From positions 696,501 to 760,500 of the forward strand of contig NZ_CP039865.1 in the NCBI RefSeq assembly GCF_005160265.1: a DNA stretch of 64,000 nt, in the 5' to 3' direction. The notes under the pieces were generated by a model. It was not told the DNA's origin, did not search any database, and was given only the letters and a program-made list of their open reading frames with translations. Position numbers and translations under genes: made by a program. Each line of letters starts with the position of its first letter. The stretch's first letter is position 1. This stretch comes from Phreatobacter aquaticus. GTDB taxonomy: Bacteria; Pseudomonadota; Alphaproteobacteria; Rhizobiales; Phreatobacteraceae. This document shows positions 18,627-27,843 of this stretch, one piece after another.

Positions 18627-19367
18627 ATGTTCCTCCCCCTCGCCGACGACAATCCCCACCGCCGCATCACGGCTCCCTATGTCACCTACGCGCTGATCGC
18701 GGCCAATATCACGGTCTTCCTGACGACCACGGCGCTGGTCCCGGGCGCGACAGCCAATGCCAATGCGCTGGGCCTTGGATTGATCCCCGCTGTCATCACC
18801 GGCAAGGCATCGCTGGCGGTCGACCTGGCTCTTGTCTCGCCCTGGCAGACCTGGCTCACCTACATGTTCATGCATGGCGGCTGGATGCATCTCATCGGCA
18901 ACATGCTGTTTCTCTGGGTCTTCGCCGACAATGTCGAGGACGCCATGGGCCATGTGCGGTTCCTGGCCTTCTACCTGATCTGCGGGTTTGCCGGGGCCGC
19001 GGCCCATCTCCTGATGAACACTGCCTCGCAGGCCCCGCTGGTCGGCGCATCCGGCGCCATATCCGGCGTGCTGGCGGCCTATCTCCTGCTGTTTCCCCAT
19101 GTCCGTGTGTTTGGACTGGCGCTCAACATTGTCCCGGTCTCGATCCCCGTCTGGCTGGCGCTTGGCGCCTGGATCTGCCTCCAGATCGTGCATCTCGTGA
19201 CCTCGGTCGGCGGCGACACGGCCTGGTGGGCCCATGTCGGCGGCCTGATCGCAGGTGCCGCCCTGGTCGCCCTGTTCAAGGCGCCCGATGTCCGATTGTT
19301 CAATCCCCGAAGGACGCTCATTGTCACGACGCCGAGGCTGCCGCTCCGACGCAACCCATTGCGCTGA
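18627..19367 (+). CDS. Rhomboid-family intramembrane serine protease
   Basis: A 246-residue polytopic membrane protein. The rhomboid hallmarks are HGGWMHLIGNMLFLWVF (first loop and TM2), the catalytic GASGAISG (Ser) and the catalytic His in WWAHVGGLIAG, with the GxxxG-like small residue spacing of the last helix. Rhomboids cleave transmembrane substrates within the bilayer. The ATG at 18627 (MFLPLADDNP) fits the family start. The substrate is unknown. Confidence 0.94.
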   Translation: MFLPLADDNPHRRITAPYVTYALIAANITVFLTTTALVPGATANANALGLGLIPAVITGKASLAVDLALVSPWQTWLTYMFMHGGWMHLIGNMLFLWVFADNVEDAMGHVRFLAFYLICGFAGAAAHLLMNTASQAPLVGASGAISGVLAAYLLLFPHVRVFGLALNIVPVSIPVWLALGAWICLQIVHLVTSVGGDTAWWAHVGGLIAGAALVALFKAPDVRLFNPRRTLIVTTPRLPLRRNPLR

Positions 19368-19611
19368 GCGGCGTTGCAAACCATAACCATTTACCGGTCG
19401 CCAAATCTGCAGGACCATGTCCGCTCTTTTTGCACGCCTTTTTGCCACGGTTTCGCCCGAAGCTGGCCAATCCCTGGCCCCAGGGCTGACGCTTCCATGC
19501 CGGTCTGGTCTGGATGTCAGCGCGCCGGTTGGAGACGACGGCGCCGATATGCCAGGCGGCTTCGCCCGCCTGACTGGCCTATACTGACCAACTGAACGTC
19601 AAGGACCGCTT

Positions 19612-20532
19612 GTGGACGTCGCACCGCTCGTCTCCGCCTTCCGCTACCGCTACCATGTGCTGGATGCCTATGGGACGCGGCTCGGCGGACTTGCGCGACC
19701 TGCAGCCTCCATCGAGGAAGCGTTGCGGAAGGCCGCGGCCGATCTGAAGCTGACGGCCGACCCACCGTCTGAACTGCGCCGGCGTGCCGCCGAGATCAAC
19801 AGCGAGACCCGGTCAGCACTGCGCGACGCCATCGCCCGTGCCGAGAACGACCTCGCCATCGCGATCACCCGCTACGGCACCGATATCGGCGCACCGGATG
19901 TCGGGCCGCATATCGAGATGCGCACCACGCTCGACGGCATCGACCGCTCCTACCGGGCGATGGATCCCGAGCCCCATGATTTCGATGGCTGGTACGACCA
20001 GCTCGATGCCCAGATCGGCCATATGGCCTCGCTGGAGACGCTTGAGCGGGAACTTGAGACAACGCGCAATGGCGGCCAGAAGGCGGTCAAGCTGCCGGAT
20101 GCCTCGCCCGGCCGGCTGAAATGGTTCCTGGTCGCCATGGTTCTGGCGGCACTTGCGGCGCTCGGCATTGCCGTCTTCACAACGATGAACCTGGGCAATG
20201 TCGCAGCGACCCTGCCGCAGCCGGGCCCCGAAGCCCCGCGCGTGGTTCGCACGGTGCCGATCATCGTCACGCCGCCGCCGGAAGCCGTCGTCACCCAGCC
20301 TTGCCGGACGCTGGAGGTGGAGATTGCGGCCGAGGGCGCGAGCCTGCTCGATGCGCCGCTCGGCGGCCAGCCGATCGTGCGGCTGGAGCCCGGCGAGAAG
20401 GTTCAGGTGAAGCAGGTCATCGACATGCCGAGCGGCCGCCTGATCGAAGTCGACGTGCCGGCGCGGACCGCGCATGGCTTCATCGGCGAACGCGAGGCGC
20501 GCCTGCCGGTGATGACCTGGAGCTGCAACTAG
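19612..20532 (+). CDS. Single-pass membrane protein with C-terminal SH3-like domain
   Basis: A 306-residue protein I cannot assign to a named family. Residues 1-165 are charged and largely helical, residues 171-191 form one transmembrane segment (WFLVAMVLAALAALGIAVF), and a Pro-rich linker leads to a C-terminal bacterial-SH3-like part (EGASLLDAPLGGQPIVRLEPG) ending in a Cys pair (PCRTLE and TWSCN) likely to form a disulfide. The topology would place the SH3-like domain in the periplasm. The start is GTG at 19612, supported by AAGGA at 19601-19605. Confidence 0.72.
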   Translation: MDVAPLVSAFRYRYHVLDAYGTRLGGLARPAASIEEALRKAAADLKLTADPPSELRRRAAEINSETRSALRDAIARAENDLAIAITRYGTDIGAPDVGPHIEMRTTLDGIDRSYRAMDPEPHDFDGWYDQLDAQIGHMASLETLERELETTRNGGQKAVKLPDASPGRLKWFLVAMVLAALAALGIAVFTTMNLGNVAATLPQPGPEAPRVVRTVPIIVTPPPEAVVTQPCRTLEVEIAAEGASLLDAPLGGQPIVRLEPGEKVQVKQVIDMPSGRLIEVDVPARTAHGFIGEREARLPVMTWSCN

Positions 20533-20541
20533 GTCGTCGAA

Positions 20542-20832
20542 CTAGGCCGCGATCTCGTCCATGGCGCGGGCAAGCTTGATGTCGAGCTCGGTCACGCCGC
20601 CCGCATCATGGGTGGAGAGCGTCACCTCAACCTTGCTGTAGACATTGGTCCATTCGGGATGGTGATCCATTCCCTCGGCCACCAGCGCGGCGCGGCTCAT
20701 GAAGCCCCAGGCTTCCGAGAAATTGCGGAACTTGAAGACCCGCGTGATCGCGTCGCGGCCATCGACCTCGACCCAGCCATGAAGCGAGGCGAGAGCGGCG
20801 GAACGCTTGTCGGGTGTCAGCTTGGCAGCCAT
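20542..20832 (-). CDS. phhB: 4a-hydroxytetrahydrobiopterin dehydratase (pterin-4a-carbinolamine dehydratase)
   Basis: A 96-residue PCD/DCoH-family enzyme that dehydrates the pterin carbinolamine formed by aromatic amino acid hydroxylases. The signature is intact: [21 protein letters not shown], then [17 protein letters not shown] with the active-site His pair and [12 protein letters not shown]. No phenylalanine hydroxylase gene is next to it. The start [11 protein letters not shown] at 20832 fits the family length; a longer reading frame upstream is unrelated. Confidence 0.95.
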   Translation of the reverse strand: MAAKLTPDKRSAALASLHGWVEVDGRDAITRVFKFRNFSEAWGFMSRAALVAEGMDHHPEWTNVYSKVEVTLSTHDAGGVTELDIKLARAMDEIAA

Positions 20833-20888
20833 GGCGTCTGGTCCCTCTTTCGGCCGCGGATCATGCCACAGACCTTGATGAATGAAGA

Positions 20889-20916
20889 GCGGGCCGGCGC
20901 GGGAGCGCCGACCCGC
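20889..20916. terminator. Strong GC hairpin upstream of phhB
   Basis: An outer stem GCGGG/CCCGC and inner stem CGGCGC/GCGCCG with a GGGA tetraloop. On the minus strand it is followed by a moderately U-rich TCTTCATTCATC, so it could stop transcription arriving from the tlpA-proX unit before phhB, or be a 5' UTR structure of phhB. Confidence 0.45.
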
Positions 20917-21164
20917 CACGTTCGCGTCGGAGGGGATGACCGAACGTATGACCACGAACCAACAAGTCCGTGGCGCTCGTTGTCGACCGAATGACGCGCC
21001 CCGGGGGGCTGGGGGGCTGAAGAGTCCGGAGCGGACACCGGCCAGACGACGAGACAACGAGGGGAAGGGTCGCGCCGCGTCTTGGCCCCACGGGGGCCGA
21101 AATGGGGCCGGACCATGGCGTCGATGACGCTCCCGTGAAGGCTGCTTCCTGCTGCCTGCAAGGC
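20917..21164. other. Intergenic stretch without recognised gene
   Basis: About 250 bp between the phhB upstream hairpin and the end of the prolyl-tRNA editing gene. It contains G-runs (GGGGGGCTGGGGGGC near 21003) and short inverted repeats but no ORF with a ribosome-binding site and no RNA family I can recognise. An untranslated 3' region or small RNA is possible. Confidence 0.4.
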
Positions 21165-21680
21165 TCAGGCAGGCGGCTGGCTCACCGGCAGGATGAGCGG
21201 GTCATGCCCCGTCGCCTTGAGGAAGGTCACCAGATCGGCGCGGGCGATGCTCGTGGTCGCCGTGTTCTCGAGCGGATGATAGTTGAGAACCTCGTGTTCC
21301 ATCATCGCCTGATCGAGCACCACCGTGACCCGGCCACCAGGATCGGCGATGGCGCCGAACGGCGTCACAGATCCGGGCTTCACGCCCCAGACCTCTTCCA
21401 GCAATTCGCCGGAGCCGAACGACAGCCGGCCATTGGCACCGATCACCTCATGAAGGCGCTTCAGGTCGATGACCGCCGACCCCAGGGCGACGACCAGGAA
21501 CAGCCGGCTCTTCTTGTCCTTGAGGAACAGGTTCTTGGTGTGCCCGCCAGGTATCGTGTCCTTGACGTGCTGGCTCTCCGCCACCGTGAACACCGCCACA
21601 TGCTCGTGGGTGGTGGTGGCGATGCCGAGGCGGTCAAACGTGGCGAACAGGTCGGCGCGGCGGGCTGCGATATCGGTCAT
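21165..21680 (-). CDS. Prolyl-tRNA editing protein (YbaK/ProXp-ala family)
   Basis: A 171-residue trans-editing domain that deacylates mischarged tRNA-Pro. Family features are [32 protein letters not shown] at the N-terminus (split here: the GGHTKNLFL segment holds the catalytic Lys) and [11 protein letters not shown] and [17 protein letters not shown] at the C-terminus. This is the ProXp-ala type (PrdX), which removes Ala from tRNA-Pro. It starts 16 bp after the tlpA stop on the same strand, so co-transcription with tlpA is likely. Confidence 0.9.
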   Translation of the reverse strand: MTDIAARRADLFATFDRLGIATTTHEHVAVFTVAESQHVKDTIPGGHTKNLFLKDKKSRLFLVVALGSAVIDLKRLHEVIGANGRLSFGSGELLEEVWGVKPGSVTPFGAIADPGGRVTVVLDQAMMEHEVLNYHPLENTATTSIARADLVTFLKATGHDPLILPVSQPPA

Positions 21681-21696
21681 GACAGAGGCAATGCGG

Positions 21697-22329
21697 TTAG
21701 CGGGCAAGCGCGGTGCGGATCAGCTTCAGGGCATCGTCGCTCGCCCATTCGGCCGGGCCGGAAATATGGCCGAGTTCGCAGCCATTGCCGTCGATCAGAA
21801 GGGTCGTCGGCATGCCGAAGGCCCGCCCGACAGCCTTCAGATCCTGGAACACCTTGCCGGACACATCGGAATAATGCGCCATGTTGCGGATGCCGGTGTC
21901 GCGCAGCCAGGTTTCGGCGCGCTCGGGATTGCGCGTGTCGATATTGATGGCCACCACCTCGAACTTCTCGCCGCCGAGCGTTGCCTGCAGCTTGTCGAGC
22001 GCCGGCATCTCGTGTCGGCAGGGCGCACACCAGGTCGCCCAGAGGTTCAGGAGGATCGTCCGGCCGCGGAAATCAGCCAGGGTCAGGTCGCGGCCATCCG
22101 GCGCCTTGAAGCGCAGATTGGTGGCAAGCGCCGGCGTTTCCGTCACCCGGAAGGCGGCAACTTCGCCATGGGCGAGCGGCGACATGGCGGTCGCCACCGG
22201 CTTTGCCGCCGCGCAGGCCGCAACAGCCGGATTGCTTGAGAGGCCTCCCGTCCAGTAGAAGGCCGCAAAGCCCGCGCCAAGGCCGATGAGGCCGGTCACC
22301 AGGACGATCGCTTTGGCACGGGACAACAC
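21697..22329 (-). CDS. tlpA: TlpA-family thiol:disulfide oxidoreductase
   Basis: A 210-residue membrane-anchored thioredoxin-like protein. An N-terminal signal anchor ([20 protein letters not shown]) precedes a periplasmic AhpC/TSA-type domain with the active site [13 protein letters not shown]. TlpA proteins reduce disulfides in the periplasm, for example in cytochrome oxidase assembly. A GTG start at 22329 is chosen because AAGG lies seven bases upstream; an ATG at 22356 would overlap the divergent argH start. The two starts are then only 25 bp apart, so the promoters must overlap coding DNA. Confidence 0.88.
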   Translation of the reverse strand: MLSRAKAIVLVTGLIGLGAGFAAFYWTGGLSSNPAVAACAAAKPVATAMSPLAHGEVAAFRVTETPALATNLRFKAPDGRDLTLADFRGRTILLNLWATWCAPCRHEMPALDKLQATLGGEKFEVVAINIDTRNPERAETWLRDTGIRNMAHYSDVSGKVFQDLKAVGRAFGMPTTLLIDGNGCELGHISGPAEWASDDALKLIRTALAR

Positions 22330-22354
22330 GGCACAACCTTTCGAGGACGAGACC

Positions 22355-23752
22355 ATGACCAGCGGCAGTTCAGACGGCAATGCCATGTGGGGTGGCCGCT
22401 ACGCCACCGGACCTGCCGCCGTGATGGAAGACATCAACGTCTCCATCGAATTCGACAAGCGTCTGTATAGGCAGGACATCGCCGGCTCGAAAGCCCATGC
22501 CCGCATGCTGGCCGCTCAAGGCATCGTGAGCGCCGCTGACGAATCCGCGATCCAGAAGGGTCTGGACCAGGTTCTGGCCGAGATCGAGGGCGGCACGTTC
22601 ACGTTCAAGCGGAGCCTCGAGGACATCCACATGAATGTGGAGGCGAGGCTTGCCGAGATCATCGGAGCGCCCGCCGGCCGGCTGCACACCGCCCGTTCGC
22701 GCAATGATCAGGTCGCAACCGACTTCAAGCTCTGGGTGCGCGACGCCGCCGACGGGCTCGATGCCCAGTTGAAGGACCTACAGAAGGCACTGGCCGAGAA
22801 GGCGCTGGCGGAAGCCGCCACCGTCATGCCCGGCTTCACCCATCTCCAGGTCGCCCAGCCCACCACCTTCGGCCATCACCTCATGGCCTATGTCGAGATG
22901 ATCGGCCGCGATCGCGGCCGGCTCGCCGATGCCCGCAAGCGGCTGAACGAAAGCCCGCTCGGTGCCGCGGCGCTGTGCGGCACGTCCTTCCCGATCGACC
23001 GCCACATGACCGCCAAGGCGCTGGGCTTTGACCGCCCGACCGCCAATTCGCTGGATTCGGTCGCCGACCGCGACTTCGTCATGGAAGTGCTCTCGACTGC
23101 CACGATCACCGCCGTCCATCTGTCCCGCCTCGCGGAAGAGATCGTGATCTGGTGCTCCTCGCCCTTCTCCTTCGTGAAGCTGTCGGATGCCTTCTCCACC
23201 GGCTCGTCCATCATGCCGCAGAAGCGCAATCCCGACGCTGCCGAACTGGTGCGCGCCAAGGTCGGCCGGATCCTCGGCGGTTTCACCGCCATCGTCGTGG
23301 TGCTGAAGGGCCTGCCGCTGACCTACCAGAAGGACATGCAGGAAGATAAGGAGCCCGCCATGGACGCGCTGGCCTCCCTGTCGCTGGCGATCGCGGCCGC
23401 CGCCGGCATGGTCCGCGACATGACGGCCCAGAGCGCCAACATGAAGAAGGCGGCGGGCCAGGGCTATTCGACCGCCACCGACCTTGCCGACTGGTGCGTG
23501 CGCAGCCTCAACATCCCGTTCCGCGACAGCCACCACATTGCGGCGCGCAGCGTGGGCCTCGCATCCGAGAAGGGCGTGCCGCTGCACAAGCTGTCGCTCG
23601 CCGATTTCCAGAGCGTCGAGCCGCGGATCACCGAGGGCGTCTATTCGGTCCTGTCGGTGACGAAGTCGGTGGCGAGCCGCCTGAGCTACGGCGGCACGGC
23701 GCCGAAGAACGTCCGCGCCCAGGCCAAACGCTGGTTGAAGAAGCTCGGCTGA
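22355..23752 (+). CDS. argH: Argininosuccinate lyase
   Basis: ArgH (465 residues) splits argininosuccinate into arginine and fumarate, the last step of arginine synthesis. The fumarase/aspartase signature [12 protein letters not shown] holds the catalytic Ser loop; [14 protein letters not shown] and the His of [15 protein letters not shown] are also present. The start at 22355 follows GAGGACGAG. argG, the preceding enzyme of the pathway, lies about 1.3 kb downstream on the other strand. In related genomes a small lipoprotein gene and lysA often follow argH; here a GFA-family gene does. Confidence 0.97.
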   Translation: MTSGSSDGNAMWGGRYATGPAAVMEDINVSIEFDKRLYRQDIAGSKAHARMLAAQGIVSAADESAIQKGLDQVLAEIEGGTFTFKRSLEDIHMNVEARLAEIIGAPAGRLHTARSRNDQVATDFKLWVRDAADGLDAQLKDLQKALAEKALAEAATVMPGFTHLQVAQPTTFGHHLMAYVEMIGRDRGRLADARKRLNESPLGAAALCGTSFPIDRHMTAKALGFDRPTANSLDSVADRDFVMEVLSTATITAVHLSRLAEEIVIWCSSPFSFVKLSDAFSTGSSIMPQKRNPDAAELVRAKVGRILGGFTAIVVVLKGLPLTYQKDMQEDKEPAMDALASLSLAIAAAAGMVRDMTAQSANMKKAAGQGYSTATDLADWCVRSLNIPFRDSHHIAARSVGLASEKGVPLHKLSLADFQSVEPRITEGVYSVLSVTKSVASRLSYGGTAPKNVRAQAKRWLKKLG

Positions 23753-23758
23753 CGCTAA

Positions 23759-24139
23759 TCAGGCCGGCGGCACTTCCGCCGGCAGCTCGTACCAGTCGCC
23801 TTTCGACTGGGTCCAGATGTTCTTCATGACATGCAGGCCGGTGGGCGGATCGATCACGCCCATCGACACCATCAGCCGGTCCGACCCGAGATTGTCCTTG
23901 AACAGGCGGCTGGCGCAGGTGGTGCAGAAGCCACGGCGCGCCTTGTCGGACGAGGCGTACCAGGCAAGCGTCTCGTCGGCGTCGAACACCACGGCGTCGC
24001 GGGGAGCGGCTGCCATGGCGTTGTAATTGCCGTGCATCTGCTGGCAGTCGCGGCAATGGCACAGGATCGCGCCGGCAACCGGTTGGGTGATCCGGAAGCG
24101 CACGCCCCCGCAATGGCATCGGCCGGTCATCTCGGTCAT
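23759..24139 (-). CDS. GFA/CENP-V domain protein
   Basis: A 126-residue zinc-binding protein of the glutathione-dependent formaldehyde-activating (GFA) family. The Cys ligands are in GRCHCGGVRF, ILCHCRDCQQMHG and GFCTTCASRLF. Most members have no proven enzyme activity, so the formaldehyde link is only a family name. ATG 24139 has a good GGGAGG six bases upstream. It converges on argH with 6 bp between the genes. Confidence 0.9.
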   Translation of the reverse strand: MTEMTGRCHCGGVRFRITQPVAGAILCHCRDCQQMHGNYNAMAAAPRDAVVFDADETLAWYASSDKARRGFCTTCASRLFKDNLGSDRLMVSMGVIDPPTGLHVMKNIWTQSKGDWYELPAEVPPA

Positions 24140-24238
24140 GTCTTGCCTCCCTGGGAACAGTGCGGTCATTGTTCCGGTGAACTGACCCAAGGGCAAGAAC
24201 GGTCCTACGCGTCAGATACTGACACCGGTGTGAGCACC

Positions 24239-24571
24239 ATGGCCGAATTCGCCTTCGCCGACGAACGCCATTCCTGTCCGCTGCAGCTCGGCCTCGCGCT
24301 GCTGGGCGGCCGCTGGCGAACCCTCATCCTTCACCATGTCGGCCTTGGTCAGCACCGGTTCGGCGAGCTTGGCCGGGCCATCGACGGCATTTCCGAGCGG
24401 ATGCTGGCGCGCGAACTGAAGGCGCTGGTGCGCCTCGGCTTCCTCGAGCGCGAGGCCTTTGCCGAGATCCCGCCACGCACCGAATATCGCCTGACCGAGC
24501 TCGGCCGCGAGGCGCGCAGCGCGCTTGAACCGCTGCGGCGCTGGGGGCTGCGCTTCAAGGTCGAGGATTAA
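24239..24571 (+). CDS. HxlR-family winged-helix regulator
   Basis: A 110-residue MarR/HxlR-type transcription factor. Core motifs are CPLQLGLALLGGRWRTLILHHV, HRFGELGRAIDGISERML and the wing EIPPRTEYRLTELGREA. The N-terminal Cys (HSCPLQ), used as a redox or electrophile sensor in some HxlR proteins, is present. It diverges from the GFA gene with about 100 bp between them, so it may regulate that gene. GTG at 24230 is an alternative start. Confidence 0.88.
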   Translation: MAEFAFADERHSCPLQLGLALLGGRWRTLILHHVGLGQHRFGELGRAIDGISERMLARELKALVRLGFLEREAFAEIPPRTEYRLTELGREARSALEPLRRWGLRFKVED

Positions 24572-24671
24572 GCGGAAATATGCCGCAACCGATCGAACCT
24601 TATCCGTCGCCAACACCACCCATGGTCACTTCGCAGCACATCGCTGCGGGGCTTGAACCGGGGAGGCGACC

Positions 24672-24938
24672 ATGTTTGCGATCATCGACATTCGAAAGTC
24701 GGCTCTCACCTTGCTTGGCGCCGCAGCTTTGTCCCTTGCCGGCATGGTCGCCTCCTCGGTTCACGCCTCGCCGCTGGCTGCCGGAATGCGCACCGCAGCT
24801 GAGACGAGCCTCGATCTGTCCGGCTATGGCGCGGCGCAGGATGGCCAGAACCACCACCGCCTGACCCGCCCCGCCAATCGCTTCCAGGGCTTTGTCGGTT
24901 CGGCCGATCAGCGCCCGGCGATCGTCCAGGGCCGCTAA
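24672..24938 (+). CDS. Small exported protein of unknown function
   Basis: An 88-residue protein with a clear Sec signal peptide (LTLLGAAALSLAGMVASSVHA, cleavage likely after HAS or HA near residue 32), leaving a mature peptide of about 55 residues rich in Gln, Asn and Arg. A strong GGGGAGG precedes the start. No domain or homologue is recognised. A terminator follows directly. Confidence 0.65.
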   Translation: MFAIIDIRKSALTLLGAAALSLAGMVASSVHASPLAAGMRTAAETSLDLSGYGAAQDGQNHHRLTRPANRFQGFVGSADQRPAIVQGR

Positions 24939-24958
24939 GATCCAAGCCCTCAACGCAA

Positions 24959-24982
24959 AAGGCCGGGCATGAGCCCGGCCTT
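24959..24982. terminator. Bidirectional intrinsic terminator
   Basis: A 10-bp perfect stem AAGGCCGGGC / GCCCGGCCTT with the tetraloop ATGA. On the minus strand it is followed by TTTTG, making it a good terminator for argG; on the plus strand it closes the small exported protein gene. Confidence 0.85.
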
Positions 24983-25005
24983 GCGTGTTCCATCCGAAAC
25001 CAGGC

Positions 25006-26241
25006 TCAGAGGCCGAGCTTCTTCTTCCGCTGGCCGAGCGTGCGCAGGCGCAGCGCATTCAGCTTGATGAAGCCCGCGGCATCGCGGTGGTCGTAGGCAA
25101 CCGCGCCTTCCTCGAAGGTCACCAGGTCCTGATCGTAGAGCGAATAGACGCTCTCGCGGCCAATGGTGATGACATTGCCCTTGTAGAGCTTCAGCCGCAC
25201 CGTGCCGGTGACGAATTCCTGGCTCTTGTCGATCAGCGCCTGCAGCATCTCGCGCTCGGGCGAGAACCAGAAGCCATTGTAGATCAGCTCGGCATATTTC
25301 GGCATGATCTCGTCCTTGAGATGCGCCGCGCCGCGGTCGAGCGTGATGCTCTCGATGGCACGATGCGCCATGGCGAGGATCGTGCCGCCCGGCGTCTCGT
25401 ACATGCCGCGCGACTTCATGCCGACGAAGCGGTTCTCGACGAGGTCGAGGCGGCCGATGCCGTTGATCTTGCCAAGCTCGTTGAGCTTGGTGAGGAGCGT
25501 CGCCGGCGACATGGCCTGGCCGTTGATGCCGACGGGATCGCCTTCCTTGAAGTCGATCGTGATGACCGTCGCCTTGTCCGGCGCGCTCTCCGGGCCATCA
25601 GTGCGCGAATAGACGTAATCCGGCACTTCCTGCGCCGGATCCTCCAGCACCTTGCCCTCGGACGAGGCGTGCAGGAGGTTGGCGTCGACCGAGAACGGCG
25701 CTTCACCGCGCTTGTCCTTGGCGATCGGGATCTGGTGCTGCTCGGCAAACGCGATCAGCTGCTCGCGCGAACGCAGGTCCCACTCGCGCCAGGGCGCGAT
25801 GATCGTGATGTCGGGCTTCAGCGCGTAGTAGGACAGCTCGAAGCGAACCTGGTCATTGCCCTTGCCGGTGGCGCCATGGGAGACGGCATCGGCGCCGACC
25901 TGCTCGGCGATCTCGATCTGGCGCTTGGCGATCAGGGGACGGGCAATCGAGGTGCCCAGCAGATAGAGGCCCTCATACATCGCATTGGCGCGGAACATCG
26001 GGAAGACGTAGTCCTTCACGAAGGTCTCGCGCAGGTCGTCCATGAAGATGTTCTCGGGCTTGATGCCGAGCAGCAGCGCCTTGTCGCGCGCCGGTCCCAG
26101 CTCCTCGCCCTGGCCGAGATCGGCCGTGAAGGTCACGACCTCGCAGCCATAGGTGGTCTGCAGCCACTTCAGGATGATCGAGGTGTCGAGGCCGCCCGAA
26201 TAGGCGAGGACGACCTTCTTGACGGCTTTCTGCGGGGCCAT
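25006..26241 (-). CDS. argG: Argininosuccinate synthase
   Basis: ArgG (411 residues) joins citrulline and aspartate with ATP to argininosuccinate. The N-terminal ATP-PPase P-loop [15 protein letters not shown], the [18 protein letters not shown] segment, the citrulline/Asp motif [16 protein letters not shown] and the [10 protein letters not shown] region are all intact. It ends at an intrinsic terminator. It lies on the strand opposite argH, so the two arginine genes are not one operon. Confidence 0.98.
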   Translation of the reverse strand: MAPQKAVKKVVLAYSGGLDTSIILKWLQTTYGCEVVTFTADLGQGEELGPARDKALLLGIKPENIFMDDLRETFVKDYVFPMFRANAMYEGLYLLGTSIARPLIAKRQIEIAEQVGADAVSHGATGKGNDQVRFELSYYALKPDITIIAPWREWDLRSREQLIAFAEQHQIPIAKDKRGEAPFSVDANLLHASSEGKVLEDPAQEVPDYVYSRTDGPESAPDKATVITIDFKEGDPVGINGQAMSPATLLTKLNELGKINGIGRLDLVENRFVGMKSRGMYETPGGTILAMAHRAIESITLDRGAAHLKDEIMPKYAELIYNGFWFSPEREMLQALIDKSQEFVTGTVRLKLYKGNVITIGRESVYSLYDQDLVTFEEGAVAYDHRDAAGFIKLNALRLRTLGQRKKKLGL

Positions 26242-26313
26242 GGCTTGATATCCAGCACGAAGAACGAATGAGGAAGCGACGACTTACGGGAGAGCGCGAA
26301 ACCGCGCAAGCGT

Positions 26314-27060
26314 TCAGGCCTTGCGGCGGATCAAGCCGGTCAGCCGGGAGCCCAGTGCCGCGAGCCCGGCGGCGGCCCGCTGCTCGTCCGGATGACCGGG
26401 CCGGCGATAGATCCGGTAGTGCACCAGCGCGATCAGGAGCAGCGTCACGAGAGCGCCGAGCATGACGTCTGAGAGGAAATGGCCGCCGAAGGCGATGCGC
26501 AGCGCGCTGACCGCCGCGGTATAGGCGCCAGCCGCCAGCAGCGCCGGAATCCGCCAGGGTGGCGGTGCCAGCAGCGCAGGCGCCGCGAGCCACGCTGCGC
26601 CAGACGCCTCGCCCGACACGAAGGAGCAGTTCGTCGTGCACTGGCCGCCGACGCCGAATTGCCACCAGGGCGTGAAGGTCCAGGCGCCGCCGAATTCGGT
26701 CACCTGAACCGGCCGCGCGCGCTCCCAATGTTCCTTGAATCCGCCATTGACCACCAGAAGCGGCGCCACGATTACGGTGGCGAGCAGGAACATGGCCGCG
26801 CGTGCCCGCATGAACTGGCGGGTCGCCGGCCAGAACATGTGCTGGATCAACGAGACCAGCGCCGCGATGCCCAGAATGGCTGTCGGCCACATGCTGAGCT
26901 TGCGCACCACCTGCGCCCATCCCTGCCGCGATAGGGCAAAGCCCGCTTCGGGCGTCCAGAACAGCCGCGACACCGCGAGATCGAGGCTCGGGTACACCGC
27001 CAGGACAAGGGCGATCAGCGCGGTTGCGGCGGTCAGCCACAGGAGCAGTCGACGGGCCAA
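26314..27060 (-). CDS. PAP2-family membrane phosphatase (LpxE/LpxF-like)
   Basis: A polytopic membrane phosphatase of about 248 residues. The three PAP2 motifs are present: KEHWERARP, CSFVSGEASGA and SALRIAFGGHFLSDVMLG. In the second motif the usual PSGH is VSGE: the catalytic helper His is replaced by Glu, as seen in LpxE/F-like lipid A phosphatases. A lipid A or phospholipid phosphatase is therefore possible. The start is ambiguous: TTG 27060 has AGGGA upstream, GTG 27129 has no clear ribosome-binding site. yciB lies directly upstream on the same strand. Confidence 0.84.
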   Translation of the reverse strand: MARRLLLWLTAATALIALVLAVYPSLDLAVSRLFWTPEAGFALSRQGWAQVVRKLSMWPTAILGIAALVSLIQHMFWPATRQFMRARAAMFLLATVIVAPLLVVNGGFKEHWERARPVQVTEFGGAWTFTPWWQFGVGGQCTTNCSFVSGEASGAAWLAAPALLAPPPWRIPALLAAGAYTAAVSALRIAFGGHFLSDVMLGALVTLLLIALVHYRIYRRPGHPDEQRAAAGLAALGSRLTGLIRRKA

Positions 27061-27138
27061 ACCGGGATCCCTGGTTAAGTTGGTCTGCGGCTTTCTACAG
27101 GAGCCGCCGCAAGGCCGGAAGACCGGCACATCGCCGCG

Positions 27139-27750
27139 TCAGATGGCATCCTCGCCGCCTTCGGGGGCTTCGTGGCGCATGATCAGCGGCATCTGGGCCA
27201 GGGCGAAGATCATGGTGAGCGGCATGATGCCCCAGACCTTGAAGGCGACCCAGAAATCGGTCGTCTGGGTACGCCAGACCACCTCATTCAAGCCCGCCAG
27301 CAGGAAGAAGAAGAAGGCCCAGCGCCAGGTGAGCTGGCGCCAGCCCTCATCGGTGATGGAGAAGACGGAATCGAGCACCACCTTCAACAGGTTGCGCCCC
27401 GTCGCCGCGGCCCAGATCAGGATCGTGCCGAACAGCGAATTGACGATGGTTGGCTTGAGCTTGATGAACAATTCGTCGTGCAGGATCAGCGTCAGCCCGC
27501 CGAAGACCAGGACCACGACCGCCGAGACCAGCGGCATGATCGGCAGCTTGCCGACCAGCGAATAGGTCACGCCGAGTGACACCAACACGGCCACCATGAA
27601 CACGCCGGTCGCCACAAAGAGCCGCGAACTGCTGGCGAGATCGAACAGCCGCTCGCCATAGGCATTGGTCAGGAAGAACAGGACCAGCGGCCCCATCTCG
27701 AGGGCAAGCTTCAGGAGCGGCGGCAGGCTGTGCTTTTCGGTATGTGTCAT
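27139..27750 (-). CDS. yciB: Inner membrane septation protein, YciB/IspZ family
   Basis: A 203-residue protein with about five or six transmembrane segments. YciB family features are LALEMGPLVLFFLTN near the N-terminus, PTIVNSLFGTILI and WRWAFFFFLLAGLNEVVWRT in the centre. YciB is linked to cell envelope and division (septation protein A). ATG 27750 with AAGG close upstream is chosen; ATG 27765 is an alternative. Confidence 0.92.
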   Translation of the reverse strand: MTHTEKHSLPPLLKLALEMGPLVLFFLTNAYGERLFDLASSSRLFVATGVFMVAVLVSLGVTYSLVGKLPIMPLVSAVVVLVFGGLTLILHDELFIKLKPTIVNSLFGTILIWAAATGRNLLKVVLDSVFSITDEGWRQLTWRWAFFFFLLAGLNEVVWRTQTTDFWVAFKVWGIMPLTMIFALAQMPLIMRHEAPEGGEDAI

Positions 27751-27843
27751 CAGCCTTGAAGCCATGGACAAATCGGTCTGGCAGTTTAGCGTGCGCGCGT
27801 CATCAAGACCACCTCCCTCACGCCATCCGTTCCGGAGCGCCCC

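Noticed and set aside
21120-21165. AGGAAGCAGCC on the minus strand, reminiscent of signal recognition particle RNA
   Set aside because: The required GGTCAGGTCCGGAAGG part and the symmetrical hairpin of 4.5S RNA are absent.
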